From positions 1 through 64,000 of the forward strand of contig NZ_WTYM01000030.1 in NCBI RefSeq assembly GCF_009827435.1: DNA of 64,000 nt, read 5' to 3'. Positions 1 through 10,388 of this stretch are shown in pieces. Position numbers and translations under genes: made by a program. The stretch comes from Croceibacterium salegens. GTDB taxonomy: Bacteria; Pseudomonadota; Alphaproteobacteria; Sphingomonadales; Sphingomonadaceae. Below the pieces are notes generated by a model that was given only the letters and a program-made list of their open reading frames with translations, ran no database searches and was not told the DNA's origin. Numbering within the stretch: position 1 is the first letter of the stretch; every line of letters begins with the position of its first letter.

Positions 1-419
1 TTGCCTTCGGCGCGCTTGGCGGCGGCGGCGACCGCTTCGGTCGTCGGGTTGCCGAGCGAGAGCTCGCGGCCGTCGGGGAAGCTGATTTCCGCGGCGCTGG
101 CGCGGGTATCGCCGTCGCGGGCCTGGAAGGCCTGGACGATGATCTTGGTGCCGGCCGGCAGCGAGTTCCTGTTCCAGCCGCGACGCAGCAGAGCCGACGG
201 GGCACCGCCCTCAACGCGCCAGACCTGGCCGTTGGGAAGCTTGATGTGGATCCACGAGTGGGGGTTGACCCACTCGAACTTCACGACCGAGCCTTCCAGC
301 TTGATCGGCTTGTTACGGTCGAATTCAGCGGCGAACGAGTGGTGGGCGAGCGCGGCGCTGCCCCCGGCCAGGCCGATTGCGGCGGCGGTTATGGCGGAAA
401 ACGTGGTCAGGCGTTTCAT
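1..419 (-). CDS. DUF6152 family secreted protein (3' end outside window)
   Basis: The gene reads leftwards from an ATG at 419-417 and runs off the window edge, so only the first 139 residues are visible. The product begins with a signal peptide (MKRLTTFSAITAAAIGLAGG, then SAALA), followed by HHSFAAEFD and a region containing VVKFEWVNPHSWIHI. That arrangement is typical of DUF6152, a small periplasmic family of unknown function. The paired histidines just after the predicted cleavage site could bind metal, but this is speculation. A strong purine-rich Shine-Dalgarno tract (AAGGAAAGG) lies upstream of the ATG. The gene is divergent from bamD, with about 220 bases between them. Confidence 0.8.
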   Translation of the reverse strand, partial: MKRLTTFSAITAAAIGLAGGSAALAHHSFAAEFDRNKPIKLEGSVVKFEWVNPHSWIHIKLPNGQVWRVEGGAPSALLRRGWNRNSLPAGTKIIVQAFQARDGDTRASAAEISFPDGRELSLGNPTTEAVAAAAKRAEG

Positions 420-601
420 TGCGAGTGGTTTCCTTTCCTTTGCTCATCCACCGCGGCACATTCTGTGGCCTGCCTTGGCGGCATCTGCATTCAGGTTTAA
501 TCGAGTAATTATGAACAGAACTGCAATGAAGCGACCGACTGCCGTTCATCTTGCTACTATCGCACTGCAAATTGCGCCGGGCAAAGCCGCGCCAACTTCA
601 C

Positions 602-630
602 TTGGCGTTCATGGGCGGGCTGGCTATAGG
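602..630 (+). promoter_or_regulatory. candidate sigma70-type promoter of bamD
   Basis: TTGGCG (602-607) and TATAGG (625-630) are separated by 17 bases. The expected transcription start is near 637, directly before the bamD ATG at 638. No good Shine-Dalgarno sequence is present, so the transcript could be leaderless. This comes from sequence matching only. Confidence 0.4.
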
Positions 631-637
631 CCGCTCC

Positions 638-1444
638 ATGCTCCGCAAGCTATCTAGCGCGCATCGCGCAATAATCCTTGTCTCAATCTCTGGACTGGCG
701 CTGTCCGGCTGTTCCCTGTTCGGGGGCAAGAACAAGGGCGGGGACACCGCCTATGTCGCGCGCGACGTGGACTCGCTTTACACCGAGGCGAAGGAGCGGC
801 TCGACCGCGGCGACACCAAGGTCGCCGCCGCGCTGTTCGACGAAGTCGAGCGTCAGCATCCATATTCGCCCTGGGCGCGCCGGGCGCAGCTTATGGGGGC
901 CTTCGCCAATTATGTGCAGAAGGATTACGACAAGGCGATCGAGGGCGCGCAGCGCTTCCTGTCGATCCACCCGGGCAACAAGGATGCCCCTTACGCCTAC
1001 TACCTGATCGCGCTGTGCTATTATGAACAGATCAGCGACGTCGACCGCGACCAGCGCATCACGCAGCAGGCGCTGACCGCGCTGCAGGAAGTGCAGAGGC
1101 GCTATCCCGCCACCCGCTATGCTGCCGATGCGCGGCTCAAGGTGGACCTCGTCAACGACCACCTCGCGGGCAAGGAAATGGAAATCGGCCGGTTCTACGA
1201 AGACACCGGCAAGTGGCTCGCGGCGCAGATTCGCTTCATGAACGTGGTCAAGGACTACCAGACCACCAGCCATGCGCCCGAGGCGCTCTACCGCCTGACC
1301 GAAACGAGCCTCGCGCTCGGCCTGCCGGAAGAAGCGAAGAAGTATTCCGCTGTGCTCGGCGCTAACTATCCCGGCAGCAAGTGGTACGACCGCGCCTACT
1401 CGCTGATCGAAAAGAAGAAGCCAGACCTGATTACGGAAGGCTGA
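638..1444 (+). CDS. bamD: outer membrane assembly lipoprotein BamD
   Basis: BamD (YfiO/ComL family) is the essential lipoprotein of the BAM complex that inserts beta-barrel proteins into the outer membrane. The 268-residue product has a short signal peptide with lipobox LSGC (Cys25), so it should be lipidated. TPR-like helices follow (for example DSLYTEAKERLDRGD and the HPGNKDAPYAYYLIALCYYEQI region, where BamD proteins are conserved). The start at 638 is preferred over an in-frame upstream ATG at 551 because it places the signal peptide at the N-terminus. Its position ahead of recN and ligA matches the usual sphingomonad order, although PilZ, desaturase and dgkA genes are interposed here. 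Confidence 0.93.
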   Translation: MLRKLSSAHRAIILVSISGLALSGCSLFGGKNKGGDTAYVARDVDSLYTEAKERLDRGDTKVAAALFDEVERQHPYSPWARRAQLMGAFANYVQKDYDKAIEGAQRFLSIHPGNKDAPYAYYLIALCYYEQISDVDRDQRITQQALTALQEVQRRYPATRYAADARLKVDLVNDHLAGKEMEIGRFYEDTGKWLAAQIRFMNVVKDYQTTSHAPEALYRLTETSLALGLPEEAKKYSAVLGANYPGSKWYDRAYSLIEKKKPDLITEG

Positions 1445-1458
1445 GCGGCACGGCCCGG

Positions 1459-1474
1459 CGCTGCAACGGCAGCG
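1459..1474. terminator. short hairpin between convergent bamD and PilZ genes
   Basis: CGCTGC (1459-1464) and GCAGCG (1469-1474) form a 6-bp stem with a 4-base loop in the 36-base gap between the converging stop codons. There is no T tract on either strand, so it is at best a weak terminator or mRNA end stabiliser. Confidence 0.25.
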
Positions 1475-1480
1475 AAGGGG

Positions 1481-1849
1481 TCAGGCGACCGCGACGCGGT
1501 ATTCGGGGGGGCGGCTGACTTCGAGCAGGTTGGCCAGTTCCACATGCCGTAGCGCACTGGCGAAACGCACGCCGACGAAGCCGTCGTGTGCCCAGCGCAC
1601 GAAGCCCGGAAGCTTCTCGCCGCCGTCGAGTTCGACCGTCACTTCCTGTTCGACTGTGTAGGCATTCGAGTCTGCGTTGGAGATGCGGCACCCCTCGACC
1701 GAGAGCTCGATCATCAGTCCTCCGCGGCGGCGCGGCGGACCGCCTCGCAAGGTCACCGAACGGCGTACCGCGAAGCGTTTATTCGAGCGAATTACCAGGA
1801 GTGTCACGACCTCTGTCCCCGTTTTCCCCACCACCTTTCCACAAGACAT
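1481..1849 (-). CDS. PilZ domain protein
   Basis: This small cytosolic protein of 122 residues, starting from the ATG at 1849, is almost entirely a PilZ domain. It has an arginine-rich N-terminal segment (RFAVRRSVTLRGG, RRRGG) and the LSVEGCRIS stretch that corresponds to the D/NxSxxG motif, followed by a beta-barrel ending in GVRFAS. PilZ domains usually bind cyclic di-GMP. The Asp of the consensus D-x-S is replaced (ELSVEG), so binding is uncertain. It is divergent from the desaturase gene and shares an intergenic region that holds a perfect 23-bp palindrome. A longer reading frame upstream lacks conserved sequence and is not used. A second PilZ protein occurs at 50298-50645. Confidence 0.8.
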   Translation of the reverse strand: MSCGKVVGKTGTEVVTLLVIRSNKRFAVRRSVTLRGGPPRRRGGLMIELSVEGCRISNADSNAYTVEQEVTVELDGGEKLPGFVRWAHDGFVGVRFASALRHVELANLLEVSRPPEYRVAVA

Positions 1850-1934
1850 CAGACTGGCGTTAAGATTTGGTTTTCGCCGGGCAGTTTGTCGCAATCGAAT
1901 TCGTGTTTTGCTGCGGAGTTTTCCGAACCGTGAT

Positions 1935-1957
1935 GCCGATGCAACCGTTGCATCGGC
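1935..1957. promoter_or_regulatory. perfect 23-bp palindrome upstream of the desaturase gene
   Basis: GCCGATGCAAC (1935-1945) and its exact reverse complement GTTGCATCGGC (1947-1957) flank a single base. The element lies 81 bases before the desaturase ATG and 86 bases from the divergent PilZ start. Symmetry over 11 bp per arm suggests an operator for a dimeric regulator. No T tract follows, so a terminator is unlikely. Confidence 0.45.
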
Positions 1958-2037
1958 CCGAGCGCCCCGCTGCAACTGACCGTCAGCCCCGCCGTCGCGC
2001 ATCCATTCCCCGCTCGATACAGCGCAAGGGAAAGACA

Positions 2038-2991
2038 ATGGCAATTACTCGCGACACCGAACTTCATCGTTGGCGACGGCTCGCCGTCATGCGCGATCAC
2101 CCTGAACTCACCGCCCTGATGGGGCCCTACTTGCCGACCGCTGGATGGGCCGTAGCGGTAGTCGGCGTGCAGGTCTGCATCGCGGCCTGGATCGGCCAGC
2201 AGCCGTGGTGGGCCATAGCGATAACCGCCTACACCGTCGGCGCGGTAGCAAGCCTTTCGCTGCTCTCGTTGTTGCACGAGACCTCGCACGACCTGGTGTT
2301 CCGCCGCCCGTCGGCCAACCAGTGGCTCGGCATCTTCTGCGGACTGCCGCTGATGGTCCCGGCGGCGACGAGCTACCGCAAGGGGCATCACCTGCATCAC
2401 AGCCACCTCGGCGACACGGTCTACGACGGCGACTTCGCCAGCCCGTGGGAGGCGCGAATGGTCGGCAACTGCCCACTGCGCAAGGCCATGTGGCTGGTTG
2501 CGCAGCCGCTGCTGCTGAGCCTGCGCATAGGTCGCATGCCGGGCGTCGTCGTGGTCGACCGGTGGAGCCTCGCCAACGTGGCCGTGCAGGTCGTGTTCGA
2601 TGTGGCGGTGGTGGTGTGGCTCGGCTGGGGCGCCGCGACCTATCTCGTGCTGGCGCACTGCTTCGCGCTCGGGCTGCATCCGCTCGGCGGGCGCTGGATC
2701 CAGGAACACCACATCGTCGACCCGGGGCAGGTGACCTACTCCTACTACGGTCCGATGAACCGGCTGGTGTTCAACTGCGGCTATCATTCCGAGCATCACG
2801 ACCTGATGCGGGTGCCGTGGATCCACCTGCCCAAGGTGCGGCGCATCGCCTCCGAAGTGTACGGTCCGCTGCACGCGCATACATCGTGGGGCAGGTTGCT
2901 CGTCCGCTTCCTGTTCGACCGCGAACTGACGCTTGCCAACCGCACCTACGGCTGCGGCAACAAGGGCGCGGCGCGCAAGGTGACGGCATGA
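2038..2991 (+). CDS. sphingolipid Delta4-desaturase (DES1-like), integral membrane
   Basis: This 317-residue membrane di-iron desaturase is closely patterned on eukaryotic dihydroceramide Delta4-desaturase (DES1/DEGS). The N-terminus (RRLAVMRDHPELTALMGP) fits the Lipid_DES domain that precedes the catalytic domain. The three histidine boxes are HETSH (80-84), GHHLHH (116-121) and HSEHH (250-254), and the segment with EHH, TYSYYGPMN and FNCGYH matches DES1 closely. Hydrophobic segments flank the boxes. The expected reaction is introduction of a 4,5-trans double bond into a (dihydro)ceramide, which is unusual for a bacterium; the substrate is inferred. The ATG at 2038 has a purine-rich site (AAGGGAAAG) upstream. 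The stop codon overlaps the dgkA start by 4 bases, suggesting translational coupling. Confidence 0.85.
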   Translation: MAITRDTELHRWRRLAVMRDHPELTALMGPYLPTAGWAVAVVGVQVCIAAWIGQQPWWAIAITAYTVGAVASLSLLSLLHETSHDLVFRRPSANQWLGIFCGLPLMVPAATSYRKGHHLHHSHLGDTVYDGDFASPWEARMVGNCPLRKAMWLVAQPLLLSLRIGRMPGVVVVDRWSLANVAVQVVFDVAVVVWLGWGAATYLVLAHCFALGLHPLGGRWIQEHHIVDPGQVTYSYYGPMNRLVFNCGYHSEHHDLMRVPWIHLPKVRRIASEVYGPLHAHTSWGRLLVRFLFDRELTLANRTYGCGNKGAARKVTA

Positions 2992-3338
2992 AGGGCGGGG
3001 GTATCGCGCAACGCACGCGCTACAGCCTTGCCGGGCTGCGCGACGCCTGGCAGCGAGAGCGGGCCTTCAGGGCGCACCAGCTCTGGGCGCTGACGGTGCT
3101 TGGCTTGCTCGCGGTGATGCGCGCGGAGCCGATCTGGTGGGGGGTGCTGGTTCTGGCGCTGGCGTTGGGAATGGCGTTCGAAGCGATGAACGGCGCGGTC
3201 GAGGCGCTTGCCGACCTCCTGGAGCCGCTGCGCTGTCCCAAGGTCCGCGTGATCAAGGACATGGCCTCGGCCGCCGCCTTCCTCGCCAACTGCGCTACCG
3301 GTCTGCTCGCCCTGTTGATGATCGCTGCGGAATGGTGA
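2988..3338 (+). CDS. dgkA: diacylglycerol kinase DgkA, integral membrane
   Basis: This 116-residue protein with three predicted membrane helices belongs to the prokaryotic DagK family, which phosphorylates diacylglycerol to phosphatidic acid. The family signature is visible as FEAMNGAVEALAD, then RVIKDMASAAAFLANC, corresponding to the ENxxIExxxD and KDxxSAAVL motifs of E. coli DgkA, although the first motif reads EAMNGAVEAL. The ATG overlaps the desaturase stop (ATGA). E. coli DgkA can phosphorylate ceramide in vitro, so the coupling to a sphingolipid desaturase raises the possibility of a lipid substrate other than diacylglycerol. That is inference only. Confidence 0.85.
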   Translation: MKGGGIAQRTRYSLAGLRDAWQRERAFRAHQLWALTVLGLLAVMRAEPIWWGVLVLALALGMAFEAMNGAVEALADLLEPLRCPKVRVIKDMASAAAFLANCATGLLALLMIAAEW

Positions 3339-3386
3339 GCGCGCGGCGTTGCGCGGTGCGTCGCCGGTCCGTAATGCTCAGGCAGA

Positions 3387-5051
3387 ATGCTGACCCGGCT
3401 CGCCATCCGCAACATCGTGCTGATCGAGGCGCTCGACCTCGCCTTTCCGGGCGGGCTCGGAGTGCTGACCGGCGAGACGGGCGCGGGCAAGTCGATCCTG
3501 CTCGACGCGCTGGGCCTGATCCTCGGCAACCGGGCCGAGACCGCGCTGGTCCGCGCCGGCGAGGACAAGGCGGGCGTCACCGCGACGTTCGAGTTTGCGC
3601 AACTTCCCGCCGGGGTGCGGGAGGCGCTCGACGAAGCCGAAGTCGAGATCGAACCGGGCGAGCCGCTGATCATCCGCCGCAGCGTCAAGGCCGACGGCGG
3701 CAGCAAGGCCTTCGTCAACGACCAGCCGGTCGGCGTGGCGCTGCTGCGCGAGATCGCCCCGGCGCTGGTCGAACTGCACGGCCAGCATGACGACCGCGGG
3801 CTGGTCAATCCGCGCGGCCATCGGGCTTTGCTCGATCGCTATGCGGGCAGCGACGTTGCCGGAGTCGAGGCGGCGTGGCGCGGCTGGCAGGTGGCAGGGG
3901 CGGCGCTCGCCGGGGCGCGCGCATCGATCGAACAGGCCAAGGCCGACCAGGACCTGCTCATCGCCCACCTTGCCGAATTGGCTGCCATCGAGCCGCAGGT
4001 AGGCGAGGAGGAAGCGCTCGCCGGTGCGCGCGCTGACATGCAGAAGGGCGAAACGCTTTCCGGCGACCTCGAGGAACTGCGCCTGTTGTGGGACGGTTCG
4101 GACTCGGCGCTCGCGACCTTGCGCGGCGCGGCGCGGCGGCTCGATCGGATCGCCGGTGAGCATGCGCTGCTGGCCGAAGCGCTCGCGGCGCTCGACCGCG
4201 CGGTGATCGAGGCGGGCGAGGCCGAGGACAAGCTGCAGGCCGCCGCCGATGCGCTGTCGCATGACCCCGCCGAACTCGACTGCATCGAAACGCGCCTTTT
4301 CGAACTGCGCGCGCTTGCCCGCAAGCACCGGTGCGAGGCCGACGAACTGCCCGCCAGGATGCGCGAGATGCGCGCCAGCCTCGACGCGATCGAGGCGGGC
4401 GACGCCAACATCGTCGAACTCGAGAAGGCCGAGCGAGCGGCGCACGAAGTCTACCGCGCCCGCGCCGAAGCGCTCCACGCCGCGCGGGTTTCGGCTGCGC
4501 TGCGGTTGGATGAAGCGGTGGCGGGCGAACTCGCACCGCTGAAACTCGACGCCGCCCGGTTCCGTACCCAAGTGGCCGGATTGCCCGAGGAGCGCTGGGG
4601 GCCGCACGGCATGGACGCGGTCGAATTCCTCATCTCGACCAACCCCGGCGCCGACTTCGCCCCGCTCAACAAGATCGCATCGGGCGGCGAACTGTCGCGC
4701 TTCATCCTCGCGCTCAAGGTCGCGCTTGCCGAGCAGGGCGGCGCGGCGACGGTGATCTTTGACGAAATCGACCGCGGCGTCGGCGGCGCGGTGGCGAGCG
4801 CCATCGGCGACCGCCTCGCCCGGCTGGCCAGCGGCGGGCAACTGCTGGCGGTGACGCACAGCCCGCAAGTCGCCGCGCGTGGCGGCACGCATTACGTGAT
4901 CCACAAGAGCAGCGAGGGCACCGTCACGCGCACTTCGGTGACCCTGCTCGACGCCGCCGGACGTCAGGAAGAGATCGCCCGAATGCTCTCGGGCGCGGAG
5001 ATCACCAGCGAGGCGCGGGCGCAGGCCGACCGGCTTCTGGAGAGAGTGTGA
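3387..5051 (+). CDS. recN: DNA repair ATPase RecN
   Basis: RecN is an SMC-like ATPase used in double-strand break repair. The 554-residue length is normal for the family. Walker A is GETGAGKS (29-36), the ABC signature is SGGELSRF (starting near 432) and Walker B is VIFDEI (near 456-461), followed by DRGVGG and the late conserved His of LLAVTHSPQVAA. The centre (roughly 150-380) is alanine, glutamate and arginine rich and should form the coiled coil. The ATG at 3387 begins MLTRLAIRNIVLIE, the usual RecN start. It lies 48 bases after dgkA. Confidence 0.96.
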   Translation: MLTRLAIRNIVLIEALDLAFPGGLGVLTGETGAGKSILLDALGLILGNRAETALVRAGEDKAGVTATFEFAQLPAGVREALDEAEVEIEPGEPLIIRRSVKADGGSKAFVNDQPVGVALLREIAPALVELHGQHDDRGLVNPRGHRALLDRYAGSDVAGVEAAWRGWQVAGAALAGARASIEQAKADQDLLIAHLAELAAIEPQVGEEEALAGARADMQKGETLSGDLEELRLLWDGSDSALATLRGAARRLDRIAGEHALLAEALAALDRAVIEAGEAEDKLQAAADALSHDPAELDCIETRLFELRALARKHRCEADELPARMREMRASLDAIEAGDANIVELEKAERAAHEVYRARAEALHAARVSAALRLDEAVAGELAPLKLDAARFRTQVAGLPEERWGPHGMDAVEFLISTNPGADFAPLNKIASGGELSRFILALKVALAEQGGAATVIFDEIDRGVGGAVASAIGDRLARLASGGQLLAVTHSPQVAARGGTHYVIHKSSEGTVTRTSVTLLDAAGRQEEIARMLSGAEITSEARAQADRLLERV

Positions 5052-5072
5052 TCACCAAAAGGGGGGAATTGT

Positions 5073-5369
5073 ATGGGAATATATCTCGGCGGTATCGACG
5101 TGACCTGGTACCTGCCCGCCTTGAGCCTGGTGGGCAGCTTGCTGATCGGCCGTCTCATGGCGGGAACGCGCGGAAAAAGGACGCTGATCGGCTGGGCTGT
5201 GGCGCCATTCGTGGCCTACCTCGCCTACGCCCTATTGCCGGGTAACGATGAATTCCTTGCCTGGCTGCCGCTGACCTGGCCGATCTTGGCGGTGTTGTGG
5301 GTTCCCGCCTTGCTTGTCGGTGCACTGTTTGGCCGGCGCCTGCGCCGGATGAGCGAGCCGCTGGGTTGA
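5073..5369 (+). CDS. small membrane protein, function unknown
   Basis: The product has 98 residues with about three hydrophobic segments (around residues 12-30, 40-56 and 66-88) and a basic C-terminus (FGRRLRRMSEPLG). I do not recognise the family. The ATG at 5073 has a G-rich Shine-Dalgarno sequence (GGGGGGAATT) upstream, 21 bases after recN stops. Its stop codon overlaps the next start (TGATG), so it is probably co-translated with the following gene. Confidence 0.65.
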   Translation: MGIYLGGIDVTWYLPALSLVGSLLIGRLMAGTRGKRTLIGWAVAPFVAYLAYALLPGNDEFLAWLPLTWPILAVLWVPALLVGALFGRRLRRMSEPLG

Positions 5370-5724
5370 TGGCTTCCAGTGAGACCAAGACCCTTTGGCG
5401 GCCCGTCGGCCCTGAAGAGTTGCGTCTGATCGAATTGTCGGGTTGGACGGAGTTTCCTCCCCGCTTGCCCGAGCAGCCGATCTTCTACCCGGTCACCACC
5501 CGCGAATACGCGATGAAGATCGCGAGGGACTGGAACGTTCCGGCCAGCGGCAGCGGCTTCGTCACCGAGTTCGAGGTCGATGCCGCCTTTCTCTCGAACT
5601 ACCGGGTCGAGGATGCAGGTGGCCGGGCGCACCGGGAATACTGGATCCCGGCCGAAGAACTGACCGTCTTCAACGCTGCGATCGTCGGTCAGATCCGGGT
5701 TGTCGACACGTTCGGAAATGCGGC

Positions 5725-5728
<4 letters not shown>
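5369..5728 (+). CDS. small cytosolic protein resembling the 'ADP-ribosylation/crystallin J1' family
   Basis: The product has 119 residues, no signal peptide and no membrane segment. Recognisable stretches are LWRPVGPEELRLIELSGW, FPPRLPEQPIFYPV and EYWIPAEEL with FNAHIVG-like FNAAIVGQIRV. Proteins with this pattern are often labelled ADP-ribosylation/crystallin J1 in genome annotation, but I know of no biochemical function and the label is probably misleading. The start ATG overlaps the previous stop and its own stop overlaps the next start (GTGA), so it sits in the middle of a three-gene coupled unit. Confidence 0.7.
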
Positions 5729-8791
<3,063 letters not shown>

Positions 8792-8854
8792 ATCGAGTTT
8801 CGGCTCCCGTCCCGGCTGTGCTAGTCCGGACGGACAAGAGGGGGAGAGGGTACC

Positions 8855-9010
8855 ATGCAGAAGAATCCGGCCATGTTCCTGGCGCTGGGAATCGCGATCG
8901 GCGCGGGGTTCGGCGTCGCCTTGGGTAACATCGCCATCGGGGTCGGGGTCGGCGTCGCGCTCGGCCTGACGCTTGGCGCCGCGACCAGTCGCAAGAAGGA
9001 CAATCCCTGA
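8855..9010 (+). CDS. 51-residue glycine-zipper membrane protein
   Basis: This short gene is preceded by an excellent Shine-Dalgarno sequence (GGGGGAGAGGG, 8840-8850). The product starts MQKNPAMFLALG, has two hydrophobic stretches made of Gly-x-Gly and Ala repeats (IAIGAGFGVALG, GVGVGVALGLTLGAA) and ends in a basic SRKKDNP tail. It resembles small glycine-zipper proteins that occur widely without assigned function. It lies between ligA and the first MFS gene, 11 bases before the latter. Confidence 0.65.
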   Translation: MQKNPAMFLALGIAIGAGFGVALGNIAIGVGVGVALGLTLGAATSRKKDNP

Positions 9011-9021
9011 GGTAAAGGCCA

Positions 9022-10383
9022 GTGGCCGCCGACCCGGCATTCGAGACCGCGACCTACCGCAAAGTGGCGTGGAAGCTGATTCCGCTGCTCTTCCTCGGGT
9101 ACTTCGTTGCATATCTCGACCGGGTGAACGTCGGCTTCGCCAAGCTGCAGATGGCCGGCGACCTTGGCTTCAGCGACGAGGTCTACGGCTTCGGGGCGGG
9201 CATCTTCTTCTTCGGCTATTTCCTGTTCGAAGTCCCCTCCAACCTTGTCCTGCAAAGGATCGGCGCGCGGATCTGGATTGCGCGCATCATGATCACGTGG
9301 GGCCTGCTTTCGGCGGCTTTCATCTTCACGGACTCGATCCGCTGGGGTCCGGTATCCGCGGGCTTCGGACTGACCGACGCCGAGTTCAGCTTCTATTTCC
9401 TGCGCTTCATGCTGGGTGTCGCCGAGGCCGGCTTCTATCCCGGGGTGATCCTTTACCTTACCTTCTGGTTCCCCTCGCGGCGGCGGGCACAGGTCATCGC
9501 GCTGTTCATGACCGCCATCCCCTTTTCCAACGTGATCGGGTCCCCGCTGTCGGGCGCGGTCATGCAGTTCCTCGGCGGGACGGGTGCGTGGAGCGGGTGG
9601 CAATGGCTGTTCGTGGTCGAAGGGCTGCCGTCGGTCCTCGTGGGCTTGCTGGTTCTCGCGGTCCTGCCCGACAATCCGCAGCAGGCCAAATGGCTCACCG
9701 AGGATGAGCGCAAGTTGGTCCTCGAACGGCTCCAGGAAGAAGAGCACGGGAAGGCCGGCGAGGGTCACCAGCACGCGGTATCGACGATTTTCCTCGACCT
9801 GCGGATCTGGTGTTTCGCAATCGCCTTTGTCTGCGCCAACGCGGGCTTCTATGCGCTCAACTTCTGGATGCCGACGATCATCCAGGAATTCGGGATCGAT
9901 CCCGAAGCCTATTTCACCGTCGGGCTGATTGCGATGATCCCGTGGGGCGCAGCCGCGGCGTTCATGGTGTTCTGGTCGCGCCGCTCGGACCGCACGGGCG
10001 AGCGGCGCTGGCATGCCACAACGGCAGCGGCGATGCTGACGACGGGCATGCTGCTGCTTGCCTTCCTGGGGGCCAACGCGGTGATCGCGCTGCTCGGTCT
10101 GGCGATGGTCGCGGGCGGGGGTATTGCTTGGCTGTCGATCAACTGGTCCTTCCCGACCTCGTACCTTTCCGGGGCCGCTGCGGCGGGCGGAATCGCCATG
10201 ATCAATTCAATCGGCAACCTCGGCGGCTATTTCGGACCCGACCTGATCGGCTCGGTCCGCGAAGCGACAGGCGGTGACAGCACCGCGGCGTTCCTGGCTC
10301 TCGCCGGGCTGGGGGCGATCACGGTCGTTCTGACGATCGCCTTGCCCAAGGTTCCGCCGCGTCTCACCCGGCGCGCGGCCTGA
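9022..10383 (+). CDS. MFS transporter, anion:cation symporter-like
   Basis: The product has 453 residues with 12 predicted membrane helices. The helix 1-2 region (DRVNVGFAKLQMAGDLG, YGFGAGIFFFGYFLFEVPSN) and the RIGAR plus RxxxARIMITWG stretches are diagnostic of the anion:cation symporter (ACS) family, which carries organic anions such as glucarate, phthalate or hydroxyphenylacetate. The WFPSRRRAQ loop follows. The substrate cannot be told from sequence. The start is a GTG at 9022. The next gene is a paralogue, five bases downstream of the stop. Confidence 0.88.
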   Translation: MAADPAFETATYRKVAWKLIPLLFLGYFVAYLDRVNVGFAKLQMAGDLGFSDEVYGFGAGIFFFGYFLFEVPSNLVLQRIGARIWIARIMITWGLLSAAFIFTDSIRWGPVSAGFGLTDAEFSFYFLRFMLGVAEAGFYPGVILYLTFWFPSRRRAQVIALFMTAIPFSNVIGSPLSGAVMQFLGGTGAWSGWQWLFVVEGLPSVLVGLLVLAVLPDNPQQAKWLTEDERKLVLERLQEEEHGKAGEGHQHAVSTIFLDLRIWCFAIAFVCANAGFYALNFWMPTIIQEFGIDPEAYFTVGLIAMIPWGAAAAFMVFWSRRSDRTGERRWHATTAAAMLTTGMLLLAFLGANAVIALLGLAMVAGGGIAWLSINWSFPTSYLSGAAAAGGIAMINSIGNLGGYFGPDLIGSVREATGGDSTAAFLALAGLGAITVVLTIALPKVPPRLTRRAA

Positions 10384-10388
10384 CCGGC

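Noticed and set aside
3378-4904. Open frame of about 500 codons on the minus strand opposite recN
   Set aside because: It lies wholly antisense to a clear RecN and translates to unpatterned Arg/Gly/Asp-rich sequence, as expected from high-GC codon bias.
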